Shown: positions 19,697 to 30,519, counted from the first letter of the stretch. The stretch is 64,000 nt of DNA from Homoserinibacter gongjuensis (GCF_030161875.1 NZ_BSVA01000001.1:2418001-2482000); one strand, 5' to 3'. Notes: generated by a model not told the origin, from the letters alone. Numbers and translations: made by a program.

Positions 19697-22344
19697 GTGG
19701 CCAACCCCCGCGTGCACGAGATCGCAGCAGAACTCGGCATCGAATCCAACATCGCCCTTGACAAGCTCAAGGAGATGGGCGAGTACGTGAAGTCCGCGTC
19801 CTCGTCGATCGCGCCTCCGGTGGCGCGTCGCCTCAAGCAGCAGCTCGAGGCCGACGGCGTCGCCAAGCCCCAGGCCGCCGCCAAGCCGGCTGCCAAGCCC
19901 GCACCGAAGCCCGCGGCCGCCAAGCCGGCGCCGGCTCCGACACCCGTGGCTCCCGCCGAGCCCGCGGCCCCCGAGGCGCCCGCCGCCCCGGCCGCCGAGC
20001 GACCCGCCGCGTCGGCGCCTGCGCCCGCGGCCCCGCGTCCGGCAGGGCCCCGTCCCGGCGCACCGCGTCCGGGTAACAACCCCTACGCGCCCAGTCAGGG
20101 CATGCAGCGCCCCGGTGCCCCGCGCCCGGGCAACAACCCGTTCTCGTCGACGCAGGGCATGCCTCGCCCCGGTGGGGGCGCCATCCCGCGTCCCGCCGCG
20201 CCGCGTCCCGGCGCACCCCGTCCGGGCGCGCCGCGTCCCGGCGCACCTCGTCCCGGTGCACCGTTCCAGCAGCGTCCGGGCGGCCCCGGTCGCCCGGGGG
20301 TGGCGGAGGCGGGTTCGCCGGTCGTCCCGGTGGTGGCGGCGGATACGCCGGTCGCCCCGGTGGGGGTGGCCGCGGACGTGGTCCCGGTGGCGGCACCGCT
20401 GGCGCCTTCGGCAAGGGCGGCGGCAAGTCCAAGGCTCGCAAGTCGAAGCGCACGAAGCGCGCAGAGTTCGAGATGCGGGAGGCCCCGCAGCTCGGTGGCG
20501 TCAGCATCCCGCGCGGCGACGGAAGCCGCACCATTCGTCTGCGTCGTGGCGCGTCGATCAGCGACCTGGCCGACAAGCTCGAGACGCTGACCAACTTCTC
20601 GGTGCAGCCCGGTGCGCTCGTCACCGCGCTCTTCCACCTCGGGGAGATGGCGACGGCGACCGAGTCGCTCGACGAGGCGACGTTCCAGATCCTCGGTGAG
20701 GAGCTCGGGTACAAGATCCAGATCGTGAGCCCGGAGGACGAAGACAAGGAGCTCCTCGAGGGCTTCGGTCTCGACCTCGAGCAGGAGCTCGAGGACGAGG
20801 ACGACTCCGACCTCGAGATCCGTCCGCCGGTGGTCACGGTCATGGGTCACGTCGACCACGGAAAGACCAAGCTGCTCGACGCGATCCGCAAGGCGAACGT
20901 CGTTGCGGGCGAGGCCGGTGGCATCACGCAGCACATCGGCGCCTACCAGGTGTGGACCGAGCACGACGGCATCGAGCGTGCGATCACCTTCATCGACACC
21001 CCGGGTCACGAGGCGTTCACCGCCATGCGTGCCCGTGGCGCCCAGGTGACCGACCTCGCGATCCTCGTGGTCGCCGCCGACGACGGCATCATGCCGCAGA
21101 CGGTGGAGGCTCTCAACCACGCGCAGGCCGCCGGTGTGCCGATCGTGGTCGCGGTCAACAAGGTCGACAAGGAGGGGGCCAACCCCGCTAAGGTGCGGCA
21201 GCAGCTCACCGAGTTCGGTCTCGTCGCCGAGGAGTACGGCGGCGACACGATGTTCGTCGACGTATCGGCCCTCAACAACGTCGGTATCGACGAGCTGTTG
21301 GATGCCGTGCTGCTCACCGCGGATGCCGGGCTCGATCTGCGCGCCAACCCCAACAAGGACGCGCGCGGTGTCGCCATCGAGGCGAAGCTCGACAAGGGCC
21401 GCGGTGCGGTGGCGACCGTGCTCATCCAGTCGGGAACGCTGCGGGTGGGAGATGCGATCGTGGCGGGAACCGCCTACGGCCGCGTGCGTGCCATGCACGA
21501 CGAGAACGGCGAAGCGGTCGAGGAGGCCGCTCCGTCGCGCCCCGTGCAGGTGCAGGGTCTCTCGTCGGTGCCGCGTGCCGGTGACACCTTCCTCGTGACC
21601 GAGGAGGACCGCACCGCGCGGCAGATCGCCGAGAAGCGCGAAGCCGTCGAGCGCAACGCCCAGCTGGCCAAGGCCCGCAAGCGCATCTCGCTCGAGGACT
21701 TCACCCGTGCACTCGAAGAGGGCAAGGTCGATTCGCTCAACCTCATCATCAAGGGTGACGTCTCCGGTGCCGTCGAGGCGCTCGAGGAGTCGCTGCTCAA
21801 GATCGAGGTCGACGACTCGGTTCAGCTGCGCATCCTGCACCGCGGTGTGGGCGCCATCACCGAGTCCGACATCGACCTGGCGACGATCGACAACGCGATC
21901 GTCATCGGCTTCAACGTCCGTCCGGATGTCAAGGCCCGCGAGCGCGCCGCGCGCGAGGGCATCGACGTGCGCTTCTACTCGGTGATCTACTCCGCGCTCG
22001 ACGACATCGAGTCCTCGCTCAAGGGCATGCTCAAGCCCGAGTACGAAGAGGTGCAGTCGGGTGTCGCCGAGATCCGCGAGGTGTTCCGCTCCTCCAAGTT
22101 CGGCAACATCGCGGGTGTCATCGTGCGCAGCGGAACAATCACGCGCAACGCGAAGGCACGCGTCATCCGCGACGGCGTCGTGGTGGGCGACAACCTCGCC
22201 ATCGAGTCGCTGCGCCGGTTCAAGGACGACGTCACCGAGGTCAAGACGGACTTCGAGGCCGGTATCGGCCTCGGCAGGTTCAACGACATCCAGATCGGTG
22301 ACGAGATCGAGACGATCGAGCTGGTCGAGAAGCCGCGCGGCTAG
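19697..22344 (+). CDS. infB: Translation initiation factor IF-2 (one frame break)
   Basis: GTPase that brings initiator tRNA to the 30S subunit. Reconstructed at 882 residues. The N-terminal IF2_N helix bundle ([21 protein letters not shown]) is followed by a long Ala/Pro/Gly/Arg-rich linker with repeated APRPG units, then a second IF2_N domain. The G domain has [16 protein letters not shown] and NKVDK, then domains II-IV. The frame breaks inside the Gly-rich linker at the G run 20296-20300. One G continues it as poly-Gly/Arg and joins [16 protein letters not shown]. The gene is essential, so the break is almost surely an error. GTG start with AGGAGA upstream. Confidence 0.95.
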
Positions 22345-22370
22345 GTCCGCGATCAACGGGAGCTCGGGGA

Positions 22371-22435
22371 CGGATGTCCCTCCCGAGTCGAGAGAGCGGG
22401 GACCCCTACCCCGATCGACTCGGGAGGGACATCCG
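22371..22435. repeat. Perfect 21-bp inverted repeat between infB and rbfA
   Basis: Arms at 22371-22391 and 22415-22435 are exact reverse complements around a 23-base GC-rich loop that can itself pair (GGGG with CCCC). Flanking bases (22358-22370 and 22436-22447) add a few more pairs. The arm length equals that of the hairpin at 16062-16128 but the sequence differs. It lies inside an operon, so it would act as an attenuator, mRNA-processing site or stability element rather than an operon end. Confidence 0.55.
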
Positions 22436-22504
22436 ACCCCGGCTCCCTGAGCAACCTGTTTGGCCGCGCTTGCGACCAGTTCAGCTGAAAGGCAGGAGAA
22501 GGCC

Positions 22505-22948
22505 ATGGGTGAGAACCCTCGGGCGGCCAAGGTCGCCGATCGCATCCGCGAGATCATCGCGCAGCGCCTCGAGCGCGGCATCCGCGACCCACGGCTCGGT
22601 TTCGTGACCATCACGGATGTGCGGGTCACGGGCGATCTGCAGCACGCGAGCGTCTTCTACACGGTCTACGGCACCGACGAGGAGCGCGCGGATTCCGCGG
22701 CCGCCCTCAAGGCGGCCACCGGGATGCTGCGCACCGAGGTCGGCCGCAACCTGAGTCTGCGCCTCACGCCGTCGCTCGAGTTCATCGCCGACGCGATTCC
22801 CGAGAACGCGGCCGCGATCGACGCGTTGCTGCGCGAGGCGACCGAACGTGACAACGAGGCGCGCGCGCTCGCGGCGAACGCCCAGTACGCCGGCGACGAG
22901 GATCCGTACGTCAAGCCGCGTGAGTTCGAGGACGACGACGAGGACTGA
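22505..22948 (+). CDS. rbfA: 30S ribosome-binding factor A
   Basis: Late 30S assembly factor that binds pre-16S rRNA near helix 1 and helps cold adaptation. At 147 residues it has the single KH-like domain: VADRIREIIAQRLE at the N-terminus, DPRLGFVTITDVRVTGDLQHASVFYTVYG split over two strands, and LSLRLTPSLEFIADAIPENAA. An acidic tail (EDDDED) ends it. ATG 22505 is chosen because AGGAGAAGG lies directly upstream. It closes the nusA-infB group. truB, its usual next neighbour, is 11.8 kb away. Confidence 0.95.
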   Translation: MGENPRAAKVADRIREIIAQRLERGIRDPRLGFVTITDVRVTGDLQHASVFYTVYGTDEERADSAAALKAATGMLRTEVGRNLSLRLTPSLEFIADAIPENAAAIDALLREATERDNEARALAANAQYAGDEDPYVKPREFEDDDED

Positions 22949-22951
22949 GGC

Positions 22952-23551
22952 TCAGACCTCCGACATCCGCGGCCTCAGATCGTCGTCGGTGATCGCGCGC
23001 ACCACGCGGCAGGGAACGCCGACGGCGACCGACATCGGCGGGATGTCGCGGCTCACGACGCTGCCTGCCCCGATCACCGAGCCGTAGCCGATGCGTACGC
23101 CCGGAAGCACCACGACGTTGCTCCCGATCCACACGCGGTCTTCGATCACGATCGGTTCGGAGAAGCGACGGAAGTCCTCACGGAGCGCGGGGTGCACGGG
23201 GTGCCCGGTGGTCGCGAGCGTCACCTGAGGCGCGATCATCACGCCGTCTCCGATGCGGATGTCGACGTCGTCGATGAAGGTCAGGTTGACGTTGCCGAAG
23301 AAGTCGTCGCCGATGTGCACGTTGCTGCCGAAGGCCGCGTGGAAGGGTGACAGCAGCACGGCGCGCTCACCGAGGGACCCGAAGATCCGCTCGAGCACCT
23401 GGCGTCTGCGTTCAGGCTCTGCCGGTGAGATCGCGTTGTAGGCGAACACGAGCTCGGCGCGCCGCAACGGGTCACGGAAGGCCGCGTCCGTTTCCGTGTA
23501 GAGCAGACCGGAACGGATGCGTTCGAGCACGTCTTCCTCGCGAGTGGTCAC
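22952..23551 (-). CDS. Hexapeptide-repeat sugar O-acetyltransferase (maltose acetyltransferase type)
   Basis: A 199-residue acetyl-CoA-dependent transferase of the LacA/Maa/NodL group. The N-terminal Mac domain is recognisable (LERIRSGLLYTETD... LRRAELVFAYNAI). The left-handed beta-helix follows with hexapeptide turns (VHIGDDFFGNVNLTFIDDVDIRIGDG as imperfect [LIV]Gxxxx units) and the catalytic His region TTGHPVHP. The end GVPCRVVRAI is typical. The start is GTG 23551, with CATGAT exactly 6 bases upstream on this strand. Natural acceptor unknown. It is convergent with rbfA, with a gap of only 3 bases. Confidence 0.88.
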   Translation of the reverse strand: MTTREEDVLERIRSGLLYTETDAAFRDPLRRAELVFAYNAISPAEPERRRQVLERIFGSLGERAVLLSPFHAAFGSNVHIGDDFFGNVNLTFIDDVDIRIGDGVMIAPQVTLATTGHPVHPALREDFRRFSEPIVIEDRVWIGSNVVVLPGVRIGYGSVIGAGSVVSRDIPPMSVAVGVPCRVVRAITDDDLRPRMSEV

Positions 23552-23614
23552 GCACCCATCATGCTGCGTCGCGCGGGAGGGAATCGCGCTCGACTGCGCC
23601 GTGTTGATGTCAGA

Positions 23615-24673
23615 GTGACCCTTGCGCTCTCCGTTCTCGACCTCGTTCCCGTTCGGAGCAACCAGAGCTCCGCGGATGCCGTCGCCGCCTCGCTCTCGCT
23701 CGCTCAGCGGGCCGACGAGCTCGGCTTCACTCGATACTGGTTCGCCGAGCACCACAACATGCCCTCGGTGGCATCCACCACCCCGCCCGTGTTCATCGCG
23801 GCGGTCGCGGCGCGCACGAGCCGCATCCGGGTGGGCTCAGGTGGCGTCATGTTGCCGAACCACGCGCCGCTCGTCGTCGCCGAGCAGTTCGCGGCTCTCG
23901 AGGCCCTCGCTCCCGGCCGTGTCGATCTGGGCATCGGGCGTGCGCCGGGCTCGGACCCGGTGATCTCGGCCCTGCTGCGGGCGAGCGGTCCGACGAGCGA
24001 GGTCGACCGTTTCGAGGAGCACCTCGGCGACATCCGCGCGCTCGCGGGCGAGGGGGCGACCGTCACGGTCAACACGGTCGACGGCCTCCGCGACTACGAG
24101 GTGCGTGCGACACCGGCGGCGGTCGGCATTCCGGAGCTGTGGCTGCTCGGGTCGAGCGACTACTCGGCGCACCTCGCCGCCAAGCGCGGGTTGCCGTACG
24201 TGTTCGCTCACCACTTCTCCGGCGAGGGCACCGAGCGCGCGCTCGACATCTACCGTCGCGAGTTCCAGCCCTCCGAGTCACTCGCCGCCCCGCGCACCTT
24301 CCTGACGCTCAACGTCGTGGTCGCCGACACCGTCGAGGAGGCGCACGCGCGGGCGCTTCCCATGCTGCAGAGCATGGCCCGCCTGCGCACGGGTAAGCCC
24401 ATGCGGGCGCTCGACACGGTGGAGGCTGCCAAACGCGACGAGCTCGACACGTCAGGTCGCCACGTGGTCGACGCGATGCTCGAACGCTGGGTCGTCGACG
24501 CCCCGGATGCCGCGGTCACGCGGGTGCGCGAGCTCGCGTCGCGCTTCGGCGTCGACGAGGTCATGGTGTCGCCCGTCGCGGGCGCGCGCGAGGCCGAGCC
24601 GGTCGACCGCTCGCCCGGGCGCGAGCGCACCTTGGAGCTGTTGGCTGAACGGGTGACCCCGCCGGCTGCGTGA
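23615..24673 (+). CDS. LLM-class flavin-dependent monooxygenase (MsnO8 family)
   Basis: A 352-residue bacterial-luciferase-like flavin enzyme that hydroxylates an unknown substrate with reduced FMN. The family start LALSVLDLVPVRSNQSS is followed by YWFAEHHNMP (flavin region), RIRVGSGGVMLPNH and LGIGRAPGSDP. The start is taken as GTG 23615, placing the conserved LSVLDL near residue 6. It diverges from the hexapeptide acetyltransferase gene with 63 bases between starts. Its 3' end converges on the DNA glycosylase gene. Confidence 0.9.
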   Translation: MTLALSVLDLVPVRSNQSSADAVAASLSLAQRADELGFTRYWFAEHHNMPSVASTTPPVFIAAVAARTSRIRVGSGGVMLPNHAPLVVAEQFAALEALAPGRVDLGIGRAPGSDPVISALLRASGPTSEVDRFEEHLGDIRALAGEGATVTVNTVDGLRDYEVRATPAAVGIPELWLLGSSDYSAHLAAKRGLPYVFAHHFSGEGTERALDIYRREFQPSESLAAPRTFLTLNVVVADTVEEAHARALPMLQSMARLRTGKPMRALDTVEAAKRDELDTSGRHVVDAMLERWVVDAPDAAVTRVRELASRFGVDEVMVSPVAGAREAEPVDRSPGRERTLELLAERVTPPAA

Positions 24674-24702
24674 GGATCCGCGCCGCGGTTGGTCGCATCC
24701 CG

Positions 24703-25569
24703 TCACGTGAGGAGTCGGTCGAGCACGCGGTCGCTGAGCTTCTTGCCACCCGTTTGACACGTAGGGCAGTACTGGAAGGTGCGGTCGGCGAAGATCACCT
24801 GCTGGATGCGATCGCCGCACACGGGGCACGGCTCGCCGAAGCGCCCGTGCACGCGCAGGTTCGCCTTCTTCTCGGCCTTGAGCTCGGTGGCCGCGACGCT
24901 CTCGGTGCGCGCGACCGCATCCCGGAGCGTGGTGCGGAGCGCTGCGTAGAGCGCCGCCGAGTCCTCGTCGCCCATCGCCGCGGGCTTGTAGGGCGACATC
25001 CGGGCGAGGTGCAGGATCTCATCCGAGTAGGCGTTGCCGACTCCGGCGATCACCGACTGGTCGCGCAGCACGCCCTTCAGCTGCGCGCGACCCTGCCCCG
25101 CGAGAATCGCGCGGAAGCGCTCGAGCGTGAAGTCGTCGGCGAGGGGGTCGGGACCGAGTCGGGCGATCCCCGGTACCTCGGCGGGGTCGCGCACGAGGTG
25201 GATGGCGAGACTCTTCTTGCTGCCGGCCTCGGTGACATCGAACCCCGCACCGTCGTCGCGCAGCACGAGCCGCGCCGCGAGCGGCCCCGACCCCGGACGA
25301 CCGGAGGATTTCGGCTCGCCGGCACGCCAGCGCACCCACCCGGCCCGGGCCAGATGCATCACGAGGTGCACGCCGCTGTCGGTTGCGAGGTCGAGGAACT
25401 TGCCGTGCCGCGTGACGGAGCTGACGGTTTCACCCGCGAGCGCGTCGAGCGGCGGGTCGTAGCTCTTGAGGGCGGGAAAGGCGACCACCTGCAGCCGATC
25501 GATCACGCGGCCACGGAGCCTCGCATCCAGATCGGATGCGAGCGCGTGCACCTCGGGCAGCTCCGGCAT
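24703..25569 (-). CDS. Formamidopyrimidine-DNA glycosylase / endonuclease VIII family protein
   Basis: Base-excision repair glycosylase/AP lyase for oxidised bases. It begins MPELPEV, where Pro2 is the catalytic nucleophile and Glu3 the acid. The H2TH region shows LKGVLRDQSVIAGVGNAYSDE split by the helix pair. The C-terminal zinc finger is CPVCGDRIQQVIF with CPTCQTGG. At 288 residues it fits Fpg/Nei of actinobacteria. Fpg and Nei are not separable by eye, so no symbol is given. CACACT lies six bases before the ATG on this strand. It is adjacent and in the same direction as mutY, which acts on the same kind of lesion (8-oxoguanine mispairs). Confidence 0.9.
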   Translation of the reverse strand: MPELPEVHALASDLDARLRGRVIDRLQVVAFPALKSYDPPLDALAGETVSSVTRHGKFLDLATDSGVHLVMHLARAGWVRWRAGEPKSSGRPGSGPLAARLVLRDDGAGFDVTEAGSKKSLAIHLVRDPAEVPGIARLGPDPLADDFTLERFRAILAGQGRAQLKGVLRDQSVIAGVGNAYSDEILHLARMSPYKPAAMGDEDSAALYAALRTTLRDAVARTESVAATELKAEKKANLRVHGRFGEPCPVCGDRIQQVIFADRTFQYCPTCQTGGKKLSDRVLDRLLT

Positions 25570-25610
25570 GCGCCCAGTGTGCCGCAGCCGACCGACGTCG
25601 CGCCGGGACG

Positions 25611-26488
25611 TCAGCTCGACGGCAGGGCGTACCCGCCGTCGACGGCCTCGGCGAGACCGTCGGCGAGCAGTCCCGCGAGCGCGCGCTCGCGCTGATCCGG
25701 ATCCGGCCAGAGCTCGGCGATGCGCGCGGCCGACACGGGCAGCTCTTCGGCCCGCAGCTCGCGCAGGATGCGGCCGCGCACCTCGCGATCCGAGCCCGCG
25801 TAGGGCTTCTGCCGAGGCGCCGCCGGGCCGGTGTAGGCCGGGTAGCCCGCCGCGCGCCACGCGCACAGCTCGGCGAGGGGGCACCGCTCGCAGGCCGGTG
25901 TGCGCGCCGTGCAGACGGTCTGGCCGAACTCCATCATCCCGGCGTTGGTGAGGCGCGCGGTCGGAGCGTCGGCGGGTAGCAGCGACTCCATGAGCGCGTG
26001 CTCCTCGCGCGTGCGTGCGGGGCCGGGCTCACCCACGCCGCGAACGGCCCGCGCGAGCACGCGCCGCACGTTGACGTCGACGACGGGCACTCGTACTCCG
26101 TAGGCGAAGGCCGCGACGGCACGTGCGGTGTACGGGCCGACCCCGGAAGCGCGAGCAGCTCGTCGACATCCGCGGGCACCACGCCGCCGTGCCGTTCGGT
26201 GATCGCGACGGACGCCGCATGCAGGTTGAGCGCGCGCCGCGGATAGCCCAGGCGGTCCCAGGCACGCACGGCCTCACCCGGCGGCTCCGACGCGAGCAGC
26301 GCGGGCGTCGGCCACCGCGCGAGCCACTCCTCGAGCCGCGGGATGACACGCGCCACGGGCGTCTGCTGCAGCATGAACTCCGACACGAGCACGCCCCAGG
26401 CCGGGAAGTCCGCAGCACGCCAGGGGAGTGGACGGTGCCCCGCCGCGAACCAGGAGGCGACGCGCTCGCCCACGCCCTCACCGCCCAT
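25611..26488 (-). CDS. mutY: A/G-specific adenine DNA glycosylase (one frame break)
   Basis: Removes adenine mispaired with 8-oxoguanine. The N-terminal helix-hairpin-helix domain has LVSEFMLQQTPVARV and, after repair, ELLALPGVGPYTARAVAAFA. The catalytic Asp lies in VPVVDVNVRRVL. The iron-sulfur loop is C-x6-C-x2-C-x5-C (CTARTPACERCPLAELC). The break is at the C run 26141-26144, inside the hairpin-helix-hairpin motif; one base restores it. The reconstructed 292 residues suggest a short form without a large MutT-like C-terminal domain. TACGCT ends 6 bases before the ATG at 26488. Confidence 0.93.
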
Positions 26489-26542
26489 CCTCTCAGCGTA
26501 TGCGGCAGCAAGCGAGGCGAGCCGCAGGCGTAGGCTGACGCC

Positions 26543-27211
26543 ATGGCGAGATGGGCACCTCTGCGTCGCGACGTCATCGCGGCGACGGTCGACGAGATCC
26601 TGGGCAACTACCGGCGCGGCCGCATCGCGATCGGTGTCGACGGTCGAACCGCCTCGGGCAAGTCGATGTTCGCCGACGATCTGGCCCGCGAGTTCGAGCG
26701 CCGTGGCTACGCGACCGCGCGTGCCTCGCTGGATGACTTCCTGCGGCCGGCTGAGGAGCGCTACGCCCGGGGTCGGTACTCACCCGAGGGGTACTACCGC
26801 GATGCCTACGCCTACGACGTCTTCCGGCGGGTGCTCATCGAGCCGTTCCGCTTGGGCGGTTCTGCGGCGTTCGTGACGGCCGCCCACGACCGGGTGCGCG
26901 ACACCCCCATCGAGCCGAAGTGGCGCACCGGTCCCGAGGACATCTTCCTCATCGTCGACGGCGGCTTCCTCGACCGGCAGGAGTTGCGCGGCGTCTGGAA
27001 CTACGCGATCTGGCTCGACGCCGACGCGGAGGTGCGCGCCGAGCGGCTTCGGTCGCGCGACGGCATCGAACCCGACTCCGAGCTCGCGGCCCGCTACGAG
27101 CGCGCGCATGATCTCTACGAGCGCGACGCGCACCCGCGGGAGGCGGCGATCGCACTCATCGACAACACCGATCCGGAGCATCCGCGGCGCATCTTCGCCG
27201 ACGCCTGCTGA
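26543..27211 (+). CDS. P-loop kinase related to uridine kinase
   Basis: A 222-residue nucleoside-kinase-like protein. Walker A is GVDGRTASGKS (about 31-41). The acceptor-site region shows SLDDFLRPAEERYARG and YSPEGYYRDAYAYD. The Walker B-like strand is IFLIVDGGFLDR (about 134-145), and a lid helix carries Arg (RAERLRSRD). It resembles actinobacterial uridine kinase-like proteins rather than the canonical Udk, so the substrate is uncertain. TAGGCT at 26531-26536 ends 6 bases before the ATG. It diverges from mutY with 54 bases between starts. Confidence 0.78.
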   Translation: MARWAPLRRDVIAATVDEILGNYRRGRIAIGVDGRTASGKSMFADDLAREFERRGYATARASLDDFLRPAEERYARGRYSPEGYYRDAYAYDVFRRVLIEPFRLGGSAAFVTAAHDRVRDTPIEPKWRTGPEDIFLIVDGGFLDRQELRGVWNYAIWLDADAEVRAERLRSRDGIEPDSELAARYERAHDLYERDAHPREAAIALIDNTDPEHPRRIFADAC

Positions 27212-27223
27212 CCCGGGAGCGGC

Positions 27224-28217
27224 TCAGACGCGGATGCGGCGAGCCACCTCGGCGGGGAGAGGAACGCTGCCGTGCGCTCCACCTCGTGCACGAGCTCGAC
27301 GATGGCGGCGTTGACGGGCGCGGTCAGACCGTGCGCGGCGGCCTCCTGGACGACGGCGCCGTTGAGGAAGTCGATCTCGGTGAGCTGACCGCGTCGGATG
27401 CTCTGCAGGGTCGAGCCGGGGTTGGGTACGGTTCCCATCCGGCGTGCGAGCAGACGGGGGAACTGTGCTCCGAGTGCGAGGGGCAGGGCCCCGATGAGGC
27501 CGAGCACGCTCCCCGAGACACCCTGCACGGTGCCGAAGCGCACGCCGATCCGACGGGCCACGCGCACCGTCTCGCGCATGCTCGCCGTCATGATGCGCCG
27601 CAGAGCGCGGTCGGCGATCACCTCCTGCACGCTCAGCCCGGTGATCGCCGGCAGGGCGTTGACGTGGTTGATGAGCAACTTGGTCCACTGGGCGCCGTCG
27701 ATGTCGTCGGTCACCTCCACCGGCAGGGCCTCGCCGATCACGTGCGCGATGCGCTGCAGCAGGGCGTCATCGGTGCCGGGACCGGCGCCGAGCACGACCG
27801 GGTTGGGGCCCGTGACGGTGATGTGCCCGGGCTCGAGGTAGGAGGCGGCGAAGAGGGCGAGCGCTCCGAGCAGCGGAGCGTCGGGGAGCTCGCGGCGCGC
27901 GACGTCGAGTCCGCCGAGCCCGTTCTGCACGACGACGAGCGGCACGTCCTCGAGACGGGTGGCGTTCGCCGCGAGGGCCGTCGCCGCATCCTGAGCCTTG
28001 GTCGCCAGGATCGCGAGCTCGGGTCGTTGGTCGAGCGTCGGGTGGGCCGCGACGTGCACGTGGTGCTCCCCCATCCTCCGTCGAGCGTCAGCCCCTTCGC
28101 CTGGATGACGGCGAGATGCTCTCCTCGCGCGGTGACCTCGACTTCGTGCCCATGGGCGGCGAGCAGGGCCGCGAAGGTGCCGCCCACCGCTCCGGCTCCG
28201 ATGACCCCGATACGCAT
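27224..28217 (-). CDS. 2-dehydropantoate 2-reductase family protein (two frame breaks)
   Basis: NADPH-dependent reductase of the ketopantoate reductase (PanE/ApbA) family, possibly acting in pantothenate synthesis or on another 2-keto acid. The N-terminal Rossmann loop is GVIGAGAVGGTFAALL. LAILATKAQD is the cofactor strand, and QNGLGGLD and the lysine-bearing WTKLLINHVNALPAITG are substrate motifs. Breaks lie at the C run 28068-28072 (restoring DGGWGEHHVHV) and near 27270 (restoring ERTGSVPLPAEVARR). Reconstructed length is 331. TAGGCT ends exactly 6 bases before the ATG. Paralogues are common, so assignment to panE itself is not claimed. Confidence 0.87.
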
Positions 28218-28313
28218 AGAGCGAGCCTACGAGGATCGGCGCCCGGCCAACTCCGGATGTATTTGTAAAGCGTGCTAACATACCGGCGCGACCGACCCGT
28301 GAGCGGAGCTTCG

Positions 28314-30506
28314 ATGACGAAGAGCATGTCCCGGCCATCCCGTCACGCGCTCGCCGCGCCCGAGAACACCTCGCGCGTCGAGGACGCGCTTCGGATCGTC
28401 GACTTGCTGCACGAAGCAGGGCTCCCGGTGGCGCCCGCCGTCGCGGCGCGCCTCGCGCACGACCTCGCCGGTGACGAGGCCGCGATCCTGCAGACCGCGA
28501 ACTGGATGACGGACGCCCAGCGGCGTGGGGTGCAGGCGCTGCCTGACCCGCTGCCCCTGCTCGATCAGGTCGAGAGTTCGGTCGGCGACGCCCGGCTCGA
28601 ACCGTGGGAATTCGAGGTGCTCATCGCCGCAGCGGTCTGCCTCGAGAACCGAACCGAGCTGCTGCTCGAGGTGGCGGGTCGCCCTATCGGCGACCTCGTG
28701 GCGGGGGAGTGAGCAGGCATCTGCGGCTCGTAGCAGGTCACTTCGCCTTCGCGGATCCCCGGATGCGCGTGTGGGTGCACGGCAGCGCCTCCTCGCGCAG
28801 CGCACGGCGGTGCACGCCCGGCTCGCCGACCTCCACGCCCGCCATGACGAGCGCGACCTGGCCATCTGGCATCGCGCCCTGTGCACGCTCGAAGGCGACC
28901 CTCGGCTCGTCGCTCCGCTGCTCGAGTTCGCACACTCGGTGCTCGCCTCGGGGGATGCCGTGCGCGCTCACGCGATCGCGCGAGAGGCGGCGAGCCACGC
29001 CGTCGACGACGACGCGCGGGCGGAAGCTGCGTGGCTCACGGGCCTGGCAGCGCTCGCGGCAGGGCTCGTCGAGGATGCTGCTCGCACCCTCAGCACGGTC
29101 TTCGACGCGAGCGATGTACGGCTGCGCGTGCAGGCGCTCGGGGCCCACCTGGCCGCCACGACGTGGCAGACCGGCGCCGTCCCCGAGGGGGAGCTCGACG
29201 CGGCGCTCGCGCCCGCGGAACGTCAGGGCGCTGCGGCGGCGCGGGCGCTCGCGCTCGCGGCAGCCCTCCTCGCGGAACGGGGAGAGACGGAGTCCGCCGG
29301 GCGCTGGTGCGCTCGTGCGCGTGACGCGGATCGCGGCGGCGCGGCATCGGGGTTCGCGCGAGCGTGGTGTGCCGTGCACGCCGGCGCCGTCGAGGACGTG
29401 CGCGGCGACGGTTCGGTGCTCGGCGCGATCGCCGACGCGCTCGCGCTCGGCTTGCGGGGTGAGACGGGGGCGGGGCTGCGACGCCTCGGTCCGCGCGCTC
29501 CGGCGCCCGTCGAGCCGCGCGACGACACCATCCGCGGCCTCGAGCGTTCCCCGGTGGCGCGCGCGTATCGTGCGGTCGCGGCCACGCTGCTCTTGCTGTG
29601 GAGCGGTGACGTCCGCGGCGCGCATGAGGAACTGCAGCGTGCCGCGATCGAACTGCCCATCGCGATCCCTTTCGCCGGGCTCGCCCTCACGCTCGCACGG
29701 CGGATCGAGCTCGCCGTCGAGGGCGATACGGGCCCTCTGACATGGTCGATCGGGTGCGCCGTCCCGCACGCGGCACGCGGGGACGCGCTGCTGGACGCGG
29801 CGATCGCCGACTTGCTCGCCGATCGTGTCGACGAGGCTTCGATGCGTGCGGCCCTGCACCACGAGCTCGGCGCGGCCCCGGATGTGCTGTGGGTTCCCGG
29901 CATCGACGAAGTCGGCCCGCTCGACACCGTCGCCCAGGGCCTCGACGGTCACCTGCCGCCCGACGCCGCTCGTGGCTGCCGCGTGCGCGCCCTCGCGCGC
30001 AGTGCCGATCGTGCCGAAGAACTCGAGGAGGCGGCCGAGATCGCGCGTCGTCTCGTCTCGCCGTTCGAGAGGGGGCGCGCGGAGTCCGCGATCGGCGCGG
30101 CATGGGCAGCCCTGGGGAGCCCGACCTCGCACGTCGGCACCTCGTCGTCGCCGAGAGCCTGCTGGACGAGGCGGGTGCCACCGCGTGGAGCGCACTCGCA
30201 CGGATGCGACGCGAGCATCTCGCTGCCGAGGGTGCGGCTGGATCGCACGGCGTCCGGTTCGGCGGCGGCACGGCATCCGCCGCAGCTGACTTCTCGGGCG
30301 AACCCTGGCGCGAGGTTCTCACCGAGCGCGAGCTCGAGGTGGCCCTGCTCGTGATCGAGGGGGCCAGCAACCGCGAGATCGCCGAGCGGCTCTACCTGTC
30401 GGTGCGCACGGTCGAGGTGCACGTCGGTCGGATCCTCGCGAAGCTCGAGGTGCGCTCGCGCGTCGAGCTCACGGTGCTCGCGCACCGCATCGGGCTCTCT
30501 GCGTAG
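28314..30506 (+). CDS. Large LuxR-family transcriptional regulator (three frame breaks)
   Basis: A reconstructed 731-residue regulator. The C-terminus is a LuxR/FixJ HTH: LTERELEVALLVIEGASNREIAERLYLS, then VRTVEVHVGRILAKLEVRSR. The rest is a helical, Ala/Arg/Leu-rich repeat-like region as found after the ATPase domain of large LuxR (LAL/MalT-type) regulators, but no Walker A motif is visible. Breaks are at the G run 28703-28707, near 28791, and the G run 30114-30117; each needs one base. Without repair it would be called three to four fragments. It is followed 14 bases later by a palindrome and then the chitinase gene, its likely target. Confidence 0.78.
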
Positions 30507-30519
30507 CGGGGTGGCGCTG

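Noticed and set aside
19697..20590. infB as a pseudogene
   Set aside because: The break lies in a G run inside a Gly linker and one base restores all domains; loss of IF-2 would be lethal.
28272..28712. Separate 146-residue hypothetical protein
   Set aside because: It is the N-terminal part of the LuxR-type regulator; the stop arises from one missing G at 28703-28707.
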